From Branchiostoma floridae (lineage: Eukaryota; Chordata; Leptocardii; Amphioxiformes; Branchiostomatidae), in assembly GCF_000003815.2 (NCBI RefSeq), contig NW_023365699.1, positions 68,997-105,909 of the forward strand: a stretch of 36,913 nt of DNA, given 5' to 3'. Under the pieces are notes generated by a model. That model did not search any database. It was given only the letters and a program-made list of their open reading frames with translations, and was not told the DNA's origin. This document shows, in pieces, positions 11,701 through 20,700 of the stretch. How positions within the stretch are numbered: position 1 is the first letter of the stretch; every line of letters starts with the position of its first letter. Position numbers and translations under genes: made by a program.

Positions 11701-12709
11701 ATGCAAATATTAGGTATTAATTAGAATAACGCACATTTTGGTATATGTGGATAAGGGATATCTTCACCTCCAACATGACTGTCTTTTCTAGTATTTAGGA
11801 ACTGATGCCTTTACCCGTGTTTCTTAAGACAGGTACTATACCAGTGTTTGTGTAGCATTTAGCAACAGCTATATCAACTTGCGCGTAGATAGAGTTTATA
11901 ATGAGAAACTATTATTCACGTGTGTTTTTGTTAGTGCTTTGGACATGTTTCCAGCACAAGAAAGAAAACACTGTGACAAATTGAAAACATATAGCTGACG
12001 TATTCCGTACCATAGACGGTGTTGATTTATACGTTCGCAGTAGCACTGTTTTATGCCACCTCAGCTGCAAAAATTGTCTTTTTTCATTTCAATGTCATGT
12101 TTGCACCGAACAATATAATATCGACTTTCGAGGTATGACATCTTACGGTACGGTAATAAGGTGCCATATAAGTACCAGGTAACACACCGTATACGTTACT
12201 CCCCAGGTGCAGTATAGTACCAGGTAGCGCACCTGTAATATGTAGTAGCCAGCTGCTCTGGGGGGGGGGGGGCGAAAACGCTAAAGGGGGGCGAAAACGC
12301 TAGTGATCTCGCCCCCCCCCGGGGGGGCGAGATCGCCGGGGGGGCGAGATCGCTGTCACACCGGCACCACCCCTGCCCTGAACGACCCGTCACACCTAAC
12401 ATATGCTTATTACTCCTAAGTGAGGCCCGAACGTTTTGATTACCCCTTGTAATTCTGTAGTTGACTGTGCAAGTATGCTGTCCAAAGTTGATGGAAGGAT
12501 CCAAAATAAGATGTAAGGTCATCTAAAAATGGGTTGACAACTAAGGAATGGTACCATACATGCTAACCGACTGTATTATCATTCCAAGACTACGTTGTTT
12601 CACAATTTGACACTAGGTGCTCACCCGTTATCGAAAATGCACCTGGCACACAGTAGTACAGACCCCAAAGCAGCACCAGTGATGTCCTGGTGGTAGACAG
12701 ATTCCCCAT
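74..12709 (-). CDS. Gene A: secreted F5/8C-like / LDLa / kringle multidomain protein (3' end outside window)
   Basis: Spliced gene, exons in coding order: 12709-12625, 9756-9567, 8291-8017, 7691-7581, 7217-7122, 6776-6609, 5958-5863, 1872-1633, 1226-1163, 264-74. Every exon ends at a GT donor and follows an AG acceptor, and phases agree at each junction (505 codons plus one base). Order in the protein: signal peptide (1 to about 24), galactose-binding-like domain (29-183), four LDLa modules (184-340), kringle 1 (341-420), kringle 2 (421-505). The last exon ends in phase 1 at a good donor (GGTAAGA), so the protein continues off the left edge. Seen: motifs, splice sites, phases. Inferred: extracellular role in adhesion or ligand binding; no protease domain is visible here, but one could lie downstream as in other kringle proteins. 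Extra exons could be missed in the large introns. I do not recognise a named orthologue. Confidence 0.8.
192..490 (-). repeat. Three tandem copies of an intron-exon boundary (103/109-bp period)
   Basis: Three near-identical copies in a row contain the end of the intron (ATATCTGTACAG on the minus strand) and the first ~22 codons of kringle exon 10. The shared TGCCCTG stretch starts at 261, 364 and 473. The third copy has a 6-bp insertion (CTGGGA). Each copy carries a usable AG acceptor, but only the exon-proximal one is in frame. Confidence 0.9.
265..1632. other. Introns flanking gene A exon 9
   Basis: Apart from exon 9 and the tandem boundary copies below about 490, I see nothing coding in 491-1162 or 1227-1632. 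A GT/G-rich tract (GTGTGGTGGTGGGGGTTTG) lies near 1264. Confidence 0.5.
1163..1226 (-). CDS. Gene A exon 9: first half of kringle 2
   Basis: A 64-bp exon: acceptor TTTCAG, then CC plus 20 codons ending VN, then AG at a GTAACG donor (phase 1 to 2). It encodes PPTRCFYAMDKGRSYAGPVN, which aligns with CYYLRDRGTSYRGRAN of kringle 1. The split Arg codon is completed by the first base of exon 10. It is too short to show as an open frame and was found by asking what had to precede exon 10. Confidence 0.75.
1633..1872 (-). CDS. Gene A exon 8: kringle 1, complete in one exon
   Basis: A 240-bp phase 1-1 exon (acceptor CAACAG, donor GGTAAC) encoding 80 residues with all six kringle cysteines: CYYLRDRGTSYRG, FCQFW, GLERNYCRNPDGKDRPWCY, IRWMYCDD, and AC. 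The family landmarks (Tyr-Arg-Gly, Cys-Gln-x-Trp, Asn-Tyr-Cys-Arg-Asn-Pro-Asp, Pro-Trp-Cys-Tyr, Arg-Trp) are all present. At the lysine-binding anionic centre (Asp55-x-Asp57 in plasminogen kringles) it has D-G-K. Part of its 5' end is duplicated in inverse orientation at 6049-6172. Confidence 0.9.
2055..2218. mobile_element. Fold-back MITE with 9-bp target duplication (Mutator-like)
   Basis: Two ~77-bp arms (2055-2132 and 2141-2218) are near-perfect inverted copies around a loop of about 8 bp. Termini read TAATCTCCAAGCAGATTCC and its complement. The flanks carry the same 9 bp, CTGAATACC (2046-2054 and 2219-2227). A 9-bp duplication with long terminal inverted repeats is the hallmark of Mutator-like elements. 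There is no coding capacity. Confidence 0.85.
2928..3011 (+). repeat. Short tandem repeats (CCATGGTT and CCCTTCCAAAGG units)
   Basis: About four copies of the 8-bp palindromic unit CCATGGTT are followed, some 40 bp later, by an imperfect 12-bp unit repeat (CCCTTCCAAAGG). No coding role is seen. Confidence 0.85.
3290..3312 (+). promoter_or_regulatory. TATA-like box and cAMP-response-element palindrome
   Basis: TATATAAG at 3290-3297 is followed 8 bp later by the perfect CRE palindrome TGACGTCA (3305-3312). A GC- and CpG-rich stretch begins about 60 bp downstream. The arrangement would suit plus-strand initiation near 3320. It is motif evidence only; such short matches occur by chance. Confidence 0.35.
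3341..4265 (+). CDS. Candidate small two-exon plus-strand gene nested in a gene A intron
   Basis: Downstream of the TATA/CRE pair is a CpG-rich stretch ending ATGAAGAATTTCAAG at a GTAAAA donor (exon end 3535). A second candidate exon starts at 4188 after acceptor CTATCAG and reads PGSYRPGEVDAVGTEIQ, then SQKMAQKQ and TGA (4263-4265). The join is phase 0 and gives a 30-residue ORF from ATG 3521. A better-context ATG at 3517 (ATGGATGAAG) is in another frame and hits a stop soon after the same join. An ATGTGA start-stop at 3476 would act as a minimal upstream ORF. I do not recognise the product, and the unit may be non-coding. Confidence 0.22.
5863..5958 (-). CDS. Gene A exon 7: LDLa-like module 4 lacking Cys1 and Cys3
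   Basis: A 96-bp phase 1-1 exon with acceptor CCTCAG and donor GGTGAGT. It reads ASTCENGALFHPATR, then CDGKDDCGDNSDEQHC. It is the same length and has the same cysteine pattern (2, 4, 5, 6 only) as exon 5, which suggests the two arose by exon duplication. Confidence 0.8.
6049..6172 (+). pseudogene. Inverse partial duplicate of kringle 1 exon and its acceptor
   Basis: This plus-strand stretch matches the minus strand of 1823-1940 almost base for base, with one 6-bp insertion (CATGTA) and a few substitutions. It covers about 65 bp of intron, the CAACAG acceptor and the first ~17 kringle codons (CYYLRDRGTSYRGRAN), then stops abruptly. It lies antisense to gene A inside the intron after LDLa module 4 and lacks the remaining kringle, so it is a broken copy. 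Confidence 0.85.
6261..6558. mobile_element. Fold-back MITE, 298 bp, with 9-bp target duplication
   Basis: Outer termini TACTCTC(C)AAG-GCAGAGG and the complement ending CTTGGAGAGTA enclose further inverted arms (TCCGGCTG, AGTCGTTTTTAT-GGGC and complements). Flanking 9-bp repeats GCGTTCCAC are at 6252-6260 and 6559-6567. The ends resemble those of the 2055-2218 element. Solo right ends with CCTCTGCTTGGAGAGTA also occur near 26262, 33535 and 35314. Confidence 0.85.
6609..6776 (-). CDS. Gene A exon 6: enlarged LDLa module 3 with eight cysteines
   Basis: A 168-bp phase 1-1 exon starting directly at GT GAG CGG after acceptor CAAAG and ending TGT C at GTGAGT. The first Cys is encoded across the splice junction. 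Spacing then follows a normal LDLa start (C-7-C-4-C-6-C), an extra segment containing IPC and ending QYST, and a canonical end CDDEEDCSDGSDESNC. It looks like the start of one module joined to the end of another. Confidence 0.75.
7122..7217 (-). CDS. Gene A exon 5: LDLa-like module 2 lacking Cys1 and Cys3
   Basis: A 96-bp phase 1-1 exon (acceptor ATACAG, donor TGTAAGT). The module reads EICSNGATFNKTQV, then CDGSDDCGDGTDEQNC. Cys2, Cys4, Cys5 and Cys6 and the calcium-site acids are kept, while Cys1 and Cys3 are absent. In LDLa folds the bonds are 1-3, 2-5 and 4-6, so exactly one disulfide is missing. The final T joins GT of the next exon to give a Cys codon. Confidence 0.8.
7581..7691 (-). CDS. 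Gene A exon 4: LDLa module 1 (six cysteines)
   Basis: A 111-bp phase 1-1 exon with acceptor TTCAAG and donor GGTACG. It carries a complete LDL-receptor class A module: [36 protein letters not shown]. The calcium-site residues (CDG, DC, SDE) are intact. This is the only fully canonical LDLa in gene A. Confidence 0.85.
8017..8291 (-). CDS. Gene A exon 3: C-terminal half of galactose-binding (F5/8C-like) domain
   Basis: Starts with one base (G) that completes the Met codon split from exon 2, which confirms the phase-2 join. An unusual Gly/Asp-rich stretch (SYGGRGDRGES, then GDLGGDNVDVGAGD) includes an RGD tripeptide. Then come WEEVTHKIG and SWRLQFPRGDRREISEVKFF, the usual last strands of an F5/8C-like fold. 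It ends CAG G at a GTGAGT donor, phase 1. The RGD sits in a predicted loop; integrin binding is possible but unsupported. No terminal cysteine pair is seen. Confidence 0.6.
8292..9566. other. Intron inside the gene A galactose-binding domain: poly-G, AT repeat, MITE
   Basis: It contains poly-G runs near 8530-8543 and 8699-8717 (the second after a GT run), a fragment of the TTTGCATAATTAATG dispersed repeat (about 8825-9010), and a MITE at 9153-9546. No exon is seen. Confidence 0.6.
9153..9546. mobile_element. Diverged inverted-repeat element, same family as 34291-35152
   Basis: Left end AAGGCCATGT-GATT-TATCATATGGA and right end TCCATA-AATCAAATA-GC-AGGCCTAA are inverted and match the ends of the longer copy at 34291-35152. 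The inner sequence is AT-rich and non-coding. Confidence 0.6.
9567..9756 (-). CDS. Gene A exon 2: N-terminal half of galactose-binding (F5/8C-like) domain
   Basis: Acceptor CATCAG precedes GT GGC TGG; the exon ends ...CGC AT at a GTAGAA donor (phase 2, a weak donor). The 62 codons start GGWVETDP and include AGYVLDSNVKTTWRRGDDERN followed by WQLTFNL. That matches the shape of discoidin/F5/8C domains: variable linker, Asp-x-Asn-x-x-Thr-x-Trp, then a Trp-led beta strand. Similarity is by pattern only and is looser than in gene B. Confidence 0.6.
10726..10965 (-). mobile_element. tRNA-derived SINE (copy 1)
   Basis: On the minus strand it begins with a tRNA-like head: GCGCAACGTTAACGGTAGCG resembles an A box and GTTCGAATCCTG a B box. 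It is followed by the core CCTCACT...CAGGTGAAAA...AGTACC and a tail with GTCCCGTGTTTTGGGGGAG. A second copy lies at 21427-21656. Confidence 0.7.
10966..12400 (+). repeat. Dispersed repeat split by a nested element (other copy 34475-34915)
   Basis: Shared landmarks with 34475-34915 include GTGCAAAAC followed by a T-rich run, GGACC...GACCTGAAAAAAAATCAG, CAAACAGATTCCTTTGTA, and a near-palindrome CCAGGTTCAGG-CC-GGACCTGG. At 11415 similarity is broken by the inserted element; CACCACCCCTGCC after 12364 matches GTACCTCCCCCTACC in the other copy. Confidence 0.6.
11415..12364. mobile_element. GC-ended inverted-repeat element, about 950 bp, non-autonomous
   Basis: Left end CCGGTGTGACAGCG(T)TCTCG and right end CGAGATCGCTGTCACACCGG are inverted. 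Inside each end lie several copies of GCGATCTCGCCCCC / GGGGCGAAA-CGCTAG in both orientations, giving G/C-rich hairpins. The middle is AT-normal with no ORF. It looks like a non-autonomous DNA transposon with subterminal repeats. Confidence 0.7.
12625..12709 (-). CDS. Gene A exon 1: start codon and signal peptide
   Basis: Minus-strand ATG at 12709 opens a 28-codon exon beginning MGNLSTTRTS, followed by a hydrophobic core (LVLLWGLYYCV) and a small-residue region (PGAFS) typical of a cleavable signal peptide. It ends ACG G at a GTGAGC donor, phase 1. The next recognised exon starts with two bases (GT), giving a Gly codon across the junction. I found it by reading sequence, not from a long open frame. 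Extra exons in the 2.9-kb first intron cannot be excluded. Confidence 0.7.
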
Positions 12710-13464
12710 TTTGCCGCAAACAGCTGGCTCGTGTCGTACAGCTACACTACACCGTCACCAAATACAAACTGCCGCTCCAAGTTTCGTCCCAACAACAGTA
12801 ATCATAGCGTGCAATGCGGAATGCTTTTATCAACTGGCTCGACTGGATGAAGAGTGGTAAACTCGGTCGCAGGCTCTTCGGTGGCCTTGTAGCACTGCTT
12901 ACCAGCTGTGTTCTGATGGATCACGATTCTTTCTAGTGTCCTTCAATCGAGGCTAGCTGACTGGCATTCTTATTTGCAGCTTCATGGATCAGGTGATAAC
13001 CATTAGGTGTATACGTCATCAAATATGTGTTTTTCCCCGTATTTCGGTGGGGAATTGTTCACAGAATATTCGTATGTGTGTAGCTCCAAACTGCAACAAA
13101 TGTCAACGCCATCTCCATCCAGAACCGGACCATTCCGATATCATCCTACTGCAAAAAAGACTACCCTCTACGAAAATAGACGATTCCCAAAAAAACGAGC
13201 CGCCCTGTGCAAAAATGGGCTAGTCCGAAGCCACCGAGTGGAGGAATGCTACTAATTAAGACTACCTTCTCTCGTTCTGTCACGCATCCCAGTGACTTGG
13301 TACCAGTCGGTTCGATCGCGGGGAGACTACGCTCCGCCCACTCGTAGATGAAGGCATGTGCACGCAAACCCAGCACTGTTGATTACTTTTTAGTCGCACA
13401 CCACTGTGTCAGGGTGGACCCAGCACACGACGCACCATCTATATTTCCACCTGATAAGCTGATC
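12710..13464. promoter_or_regulatory. Shared intergenic promoter region of divergent genes A and B
   Basis: 755 bp separate the two start codons. Toward gene A, a TATA-like TGATAAAAGC lies on the minus strand (12823-12832), about 110 bp before its ATG. Toward gene B a GC-box-like CTCCGCCCACTCG lies near 13331-13343. No TATA box was seen for gene B. Whether elements are shared is inference. Confidence 0.4.
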
Positions 13465-14755
13465 ATGGCGACCGGCTTGCTTCTGTTTGTATGCCTGCTG
13501 TCCATCGACCATGCCTCTCCTCAGATTGCCGGCACAGGGGAAGAGTGTCCCTTCCCGTGGGAGGTCAGATGTGAAGGTAACGGTCCATGCATCCATAAAA
13601 ACTACCAATGTGACACTCACCATGACTGTCCTGACGGATCAGACGAGGAAGACTGCTGGAACAAACATTGCCCCGATCCTTACTACTTCAGGTGTGAAAG
13701 TAGCGGTGCCTGTGTTCATCCATTGCACCAATGTGATGGCCCCGATCACTGTCCAGACGGTTCAGATGAGGCAGATTGTTGGAGCAAGGAGTGTCCCTTT
13801 CACGACTATCTAAGGTGTGAGAGTAACGGAGCCTGCTTCCCTCCAAACAACCAATGTAACGGTAACAATGACTGTCCTGACGGCTCGGATGAAGAGGATT
13901 GCTGGAGCGATGACTGTCCGGATGGAGAATATTTCAGGTGTGAAAGTAGCGGAGCCTGTGTCAGGGAATCAAAGCAGTGTGACGGTCTCATTCACTGCCC
14001 TGACGGCTCAGATGAGGAAAATTGCTGGAATAAAGAATGTCCCCATCCCGACGATTTCAGGTGTGAAAGTAGCGGGGCCTGTGCTCCTATATGGTTCGTA
14101 TGTGACGGCTTCAATGACTGTCATGATGGCTCAGATGAGGGGGATTGCTGGAGCAATGACTGTCCGGTTGTTGGAGAATATTTCAGGTGTGAAAGTAGCG
14201 GAGACTGTTTCCATACAAGTACGTATTGTGACACTATCGAACACTGTCCTGACGGCTCTGATGAGAAAGACTGCGAAGACTGCAGCGATTCTGAAAATTT
14301 TAGATGTGAACGTAGCGGACTCTGTATTTCTAAAATGGGCCAATGTGACGGGTTCGAGCAATGTTATGACGGTTCAGATGAGGAAAATTGTACGAGCAAA
14401 GAGTGTCCCAATCACCAGGACTTCAAGTGTGAAAGTAGCGGTGTCTGTGTCCCACCAGATGTGAAATGTAACGATAAAGATGACTGCGACGATGGGTCAG
14501 ATGAGCGAGATTGCTTGAACATTGAGTGTTCCCATCCGGACGCTTTACGATGTGAAGCCAGCGGGGCCTGTGTCCCTCCAGAGGACCAATGCGACGGTGT
14601 GGATCAGTGTCCTGACGGTTCGGACGATGAACATTGCACAGCCGACGATTGTCCCCCGAACACCCATTTCTGTGAGCGTGGTCCATGCATCGCAGACACC
14701 AGGCGATGCGACGGCGTCACTGACTGTAAGGACGAATCCGATGAAAGCATTTGCG
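13465..14755 (+). CDS. Gene B exon 1: signal peptide and ten tandem LDLa modules
   Basis: Starts [20 protein letters not shown] (signal peptide). Ten LDLa modules of about 40 residues follow in one uninterrupted exon, each with six cysteines on the pattern CP...[10 protein letters not shown]...QCDG...[10 protein letters not shown]. Short WNK/WSK-type linkers join most modules. Ends ATT TGC G at GTAAGC, phase 1. The residue before Cys5 (Asp200 of LDL receptor repeat 5, a calcium ligand) reads D,H,D,H,D,H,Q,D,Q,D from module 1 to 10. The residue after Cys4 (Asp196 equivalent) is Asn in modules 3 and 8. The strong similarity among modules points to expansion by tandem duplication within the exon. 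Confidence 0.92.
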
Positions 14756-17700
14756 GTAAGCTCAACTTCTCATAGTCTTAACCATACATAACCTGGGGTC
14801 ATGTGACATAACTGTAGGGTGTTTTGCCCAGAACCCAAAGGTCCTGAATTAGAATTCTGTCATGCTACACTATAGTAGCGGTAGAACTATTCTGTGTGTG
14901 CCCTTCAGTATCTATTCAATATCCTTTTTGGAGATCATCCAAATAATTTTCTTCAGCTCTTAATTTTCTCAGACAAAACACAGCTAGCTGTACACCTGAA
15001 AGGTCAGGTAGAGACAAAGCCACACCTTTTGAACAAGATGCTGAGCTTTGAAATCTATTACCTTTGCTTAAAAGCACTGGCGGATCCAGAAATTTGCGAA
15101 GGGGGGGGGGGCGCACATCATGACGCGNNNNNNNNNNNNNNNNNNNNNNNNNNNNNNNNNNNNNNNNNNNNNNNNNNNNNNNNNNNNNNNNNNNNNNNNN
15201 NNNNNNNNNNNNNNNNNNNNNNNNNNNNNNNNNNNNNNNNNNNNNNNNNNNNNNNNNNNNNNNNNNNNNNNNNNNNNNNNNNNNNNNNNNNNNNNNNNNN
15301 NNNNNNNGGGGGGGGGGGGTATGGGGGGCCTCCCCCAGAAATTTTAAAGATTTAGAGGCTCTCTGGTGCATTTTAGAGCCATCTCTGAGCAAATTTGAGA
15401 AACGAACCAATGCTGATTTTTCGTCATATCTGTGGCTGTCTAGTTTATGTTTGATTAATAGGGACATTTCTTAACTACCATTGAGGACAAACCTAAAAAA
15501 AGGCTAGCTCATCCTTTTGATATTCATAAATGATGCCATGCTACACATAGAATATTGCAAAATTATTCTGTGACTTGCTCCACGAAGCGTCTCGCCCCCC
15601 CGCCCCTACATGTAAATAAAACGCATAGAAAGCTCTTGGGCTCTGAGCGGCTTGCCGGAGATTATTTTGAAAGTATCTTACGCATTTGTATATTTATATA
15701 TATTCGGACTCTTTTTGCTTGAGTTAACGTTATAGCAATTAATATATTGATGATGGTTAATCGGGGGAAAAGGACAACAAAAACGTCAGCACGATGCGAC
15801 TGGCTGGAACTGTAATGGGGAGGGGGGTGCCGGCGCACGACGCCGATTTTCCCACGCGGCGCGTCTCTCTTGCCGATGCATGGTGGAAGATTTCCACGCT
15901 CCTTCTATATCTAAGCTAAGCGCCGATTTTGGCTTACAGTGGCCCACCAGTTTCACGGGAAGAAATTGACGGCCACGCGGCCGCGCTCCCGTCTACGGCC
16001 CCTTACCGTAAGTTTACGTGACTTGCAAAGACCCACTGGTAATTTCAAACCGCAACTGAAGTTTCTCTAAATAGTTAACAGAAACTGAGAAAGTCTCCTT
16101 TTGTAAAAAGCAAATTCCTTTTATAACGCAGTCAATCGTCCTGGCGTCACCCAGAAGACCTACAATAGCGTGGGTTTGTCTTGCAAAAAAATTAAGATCT
16201 TTAAAAGTGTTTGCGGATTACAATTCCTCACTAAGGAATCTTTCCAACCATAGCAAGATGAACTTGCTGGAAGATCGTTTAAGGTTAAATTTTTTTGGTT
16301 TGCCAGCTGACGGGGGGTGGGGGGTGGGGGGCTTGGCGCCCCTGGATCCGCGCGTGTGACGGTTATGTTTTCGGTAGCGTTTGTGTGTATCTGTGTATGT
16401 ATATATGTATGTATGTAAGTAATAGTATGTAGTTGACCAGCATAACTCCAGAATATCTAGATGAGTTGCCTTGAAATTTGGTACGTGGGTAGGTCTTCAT
16501 GAGACCTTGAAACGATTAGATTTTTGCTTCCCCTAGCGTGTTGTCACGGTACTACAGTGGAACTTCCAGGTTTGTTATCTCGAGTTCTCAACATGCTATG
16601 GTCGTGATGTTTTAGTGGTAGATAGCTCTTGAGACCAAGAGTATGTGATATAGGTTTGGGCCCTCTAGCGGCTTGCTTTGGAACTGCAGGGACCTGTTAA
16701 AGGTCAGACTTTGAAAGGGAATAACTCAAGAAGATGTTGACAGATCGTCATGTTTTTTGATATGTAGATAGGTTAAATGATGTTTCATATAGTCGAATAT
16801 CAAATATGCAAATTGGAATCTACTTTGCATAATTAATGAGGAAATTGTCTAAGCCTGCTTTGATTCATTATAGGACTATGGCAAGATGTGATATTTGTAA
16901 CGGAGAATTAGAAACATGTTGATGGGTAAATATTATGCAAAGAAAGATCTAATTTGCATAATGAGAAAATGCTATAATCCCACTGTGGTAAATGACTGGT
17001 ATTTCGCACGTGTCTCGTTTGGAAGTTATATACAGGTGAACATCATTGAACATCATTTATGCAATTGAGGGCCTAATTTGCATAAATTATCAGAAATTGT
17101 GATTAAGGCCTTCTTTCTGAACATAGATTGTGTACGTCAGTTATTTTGGGGAGGAGATGATCAATCAATTTAAGTTATGCGAATAAGGAACTTTTTTGCA
17201 TGATTTCTGACAAACACAATTAATACACCAGTTGTAAAGGTAGAATCATTTGGCGAAGACATGGGTTTGTGGAACTCTAGTTTTTAATCCACCAAGTATG
17301 CAATAGTATAGTGTTTGCCGGATTCTCGTTCCCTTACAAAAATTGATAGGACCCAAGATGTTGCTTCTTCTATTGTTTTGATTACTTTGATATGGTTTGC
17401 TGGTATGAGAGAGATAGCTAATTAATTGTGTCACATGTGGTACGTTTACGCACGTTATATGCTGTACAGTGTGCACCAGTGTCGAGTTCCAGTGTGAAAA
17501 CAGCAGCAGATGTGTGGCACCTTCTGGAGTGTGCGATGGCGTCATCGACTGCGACGACGCATCGGACGAACTGCTGTGCCGTGAGTTCATACAATAAGTT
17601 CTACTATACATGGCTTAAATGATAATGTGACAGTGGTGTAATGTCCCCATTCCACTAAATTGGATTAATGTAACCATTGACTTCATCATTGGAATATCAT

Positions 17701-20700
17701 GCAACATCTATAAGTATGACTAAAAAGACAACAAAACACACAAAGTATAAAAACATGTTTTTATCCATGAACTTGTTGAGCGCTCTGTCAAATCTCGAGG
17801 TTGTCGTCCGAGTGGAATGGGTGTATGAAAGGCCCCCAAACTACAATTGTAACCAACTTTCCATAGCCTGGAAATGAGTGAAAACGCAATGGTGTTGTCG
17901 AGTTGCATATTCATATATAAAATAGGTGATTCATTCCAATGATTGACGTGTCAATTGTATGATTGTCGATGATAACATTGTGCTACGGTCCCCATTTGTA
18001 CTGTTAGCGGGTTCCGAAGCCACAAATTTGTCACGGTGGACTGACAGATATGGGGGGGGGGGGGGGGGGAGGTATGGGGGGGGGGCTCAGTGTTTTCACG
18101 TATGGGTTACGGCGTCTATTTGTTGCCAGGTCCCGGGTTGATTTTAACCATGAGCCTGGCCGTGCCCCAAAATAGCCCGGTAGCCACAGGACGTCCCATA
18201 GGGCCACGTATTGGCCACGCCTGAAAGTGCAGAATTCTTTAGATACGGACCGTAAACTGCCCGAATATTCCTTTTTCCACATAGCACTGTAGCCTATTAA
18301 AAAGGGGCTGGCGTTTAATTATGATCTACATTTCTTCAGAGTCTTGTGCGGAGAAGGGACTATGGCAGTGTGGCAGCGGCGTGTGCATCAATGACACCTC
18401 GGTGTGTGACGGAGACAAGGACTGTTTTTCTGGGGAGGACGAAGAGAACTGTCATGGTAGGTTCTTACACGTACTAAAGAAATCTTTGAAGCCACGTAAC
18501 ACGTGAGTTACAAACTGTGACCACATTCATTATGTTTAACCAGCAATTGATGAAATGCATCCGAAGCTAGACATATACGGCTTTATGATATGTTAGATAT
18601 CATATGAGAATTGTTAGTACTTATAATTATATTGTTATATGCCATGTTATATTATGCTGTCCATGTTTTCTGTGTGAATTTGTTACTGCTGTAAGATAGA
18701 GTAGCTGTCCCAATTACACGCGACAGCTAGAAAGAAGGCAAGAAACTAATAAACCAACACTGTACTACGCTATAGAATCTATTTTATTCCAATTTAAGGC
18801 ACGCAAAATTGGCCTGACTGCATGGGATTTACGATGAATACTTCCAATGAATACCTTAATTGATACTTTACGATGAATACTTCCCCTGCAGTTCCCTGCC
18901 ATGGTCTCCAGTTGGAGTGTGACGGGAGATGCCTGCCGAAATACCGCGCCTGTGACGGGCTGGGAGACTGTTCAAACGGGGAGGACGAGAACAACTGTAC
19001 AGCCGGAGGTGGGAGTCAGTTAACGTGTCTTTAACACACAAAATATCGTTTATTTATCTATATTTTCATCTTCACAGTTAGGCGTCCCTGTAGCTCAACT
19101 GTTAACGGCCTAGAGCCTCACAGTTGAGCTCCTTGTAACTGGAAAACCCTGATTCAATCCTGGGAAGGGCATTTCGGTTGGGGCTGCACCAGTCTTTGGA
19201 ATGATGGTCCATTGTTCGAAGAGCTAGCAACCCCTCACTGTAAAAATATACCCTGCTACAGAAACAGCAAAGAAACGTGCAAAGAAACGTACCACTAAAT
19301 ACTACCAGGGTCTCACTGAACGAACGAATACAATTGAATTGCAAAGTCCCTTCAGTCAACATCTAGAAGGAGTATGTTTGTATGTCAGACTGAATGTCAA
19401 ACTATACCTACACAGGTTGTGGAGCTAAGCAGTTCCCCTGCGCGGACGGCACCTGCCTATTGGAGACTCAGCTGTGTGACAACCTGATCGACTGCAGCGG
19501 AGGGGAGGATGAGCACGACTGTGGAGGTACTTGCACCAGACACACCATTTACTACACCCTTAGTGTAAAACAGCATAAATAGACCACGGCTAATAATTCA
19601 GGTAGAGCATTACATATGGCATCAACATTACACAAAACATCAAGTAACAGGGTGCTATTCATTTGGTGTCAAGTGATAAGGGATCGTATTTCACAAATGT
19701 ATGAATGATTGATTGTTATGAAAAAAAATGTTAAAAACAACACTGAAGTAGCATACCCAAATTTTAGTGGTCACGGAATGGACCCTTCTGCAGCTTCCCG
19801 GATCCGGATGTGACATTGGAGACACGTGACTGCAGCAACGGGTCGTATGTGCTCGATAGGTTGTGTCCGATTATGCTCAGTTCCGGGTTCTTTGCAAAAG
19901 GAGTGAAGGAGGTTGTGCACATTCGAGCTAACTATGTGCAACCAACAGAGACGGGTGGTGACACAGGTTATCTGGCACCTGCGACGCGATGCAGATGAAC
20001 TTTTAGGCTATATGGGTGATAGTTTAAGTTCATCTACATCAATCGTAAGGAACAAAGCTTTCTAGTCTTTGCAAATCTCTGACACATGACGACATTTTCC
20101 TCACAGACGTTCCACCTGCTGGATTCCCGCTCGGATTGGCCAGTCGGTACATTCCCGATGTTTACGTCACTGCCAGTTCCGAGTACAAGCCGGAGTTCGC
20201 CGCATCCCAGGCTCGGCACACGCCTCCGACTACACCGGGGTACTGCTGGGTACCAAGTTCCGTGGTGAACCAATGGCTTCAGGTATGTCTTTCCTTCCAT
20301 CGCTTCGTATGCAACGTTTGGACGAACCCCGCAGTGCCGCACCAGTGCCCCAAGTGCATTAAGATAGCACCTATAGGGCCTTCAATTGACACTACACCTC
20401 GAGTACATAAAGGAACTCATTACATTTATCGAAATGAGTAGGAATCCTTTTCGGTGTGCTTGGATCAAAAACATTACGTCGTAGATGGAATAGGGGACAT
20501 CCCGAGCAGCCTTTGTATACGTAATCCCTTTAAATTTTCATCTTGTTCAAAGTTAGGCTGTCCCTGTAGCTCAACCGTTTACGGCCTAGAGCCTCGCAGT
20601 TCTAGCTCCTTGTGACTGGAAGACCCTGATTCAATCCTGAATAGGGCCTCTCGATTGGGGCTGCATCCCTATTGGGTCAGTCAGACGAGCTAGCCAAAGC

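Larger units (their letters stand above)
9757..12624. other. First intron of gene A, filled with repeats
   Basis: 9760-10720 shows no gene; the only notable string is AATAAAATAAACTGAAACTG near 10449. A SINE (10726-10965), an A-rich dispersed repeat (10966-11414) and a GC-ended element nested in it (11415-12364) follow. 12365-12624 holds the end of the dispersed repeat and nothing else recognised. Confidence 0.55.
14756..17469. other. Gene B intron 1 with assembly gap and repeats
   Basis: N run 15128-15307 (180 bases) lies between two poly-G tracts. 15076-16358 may be one element: CTGGCGGATCCAG at the left is matched by CCTGGATCCGCGC at the right, both next to G-rich tracts. 16385-17285 is a copy of the AT-rich compound repeat. 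No exon is visible; one in the gap cannot be ruled out. Confidence 0.5.

Noticed and set aside
13348-13464. Upstream in-frame ATG extending gene B by 39 codons
   Set aside because: It would place the hydrophobic signal sequence internally, and the added residues have no domain character; ATG 13465 has the better context.
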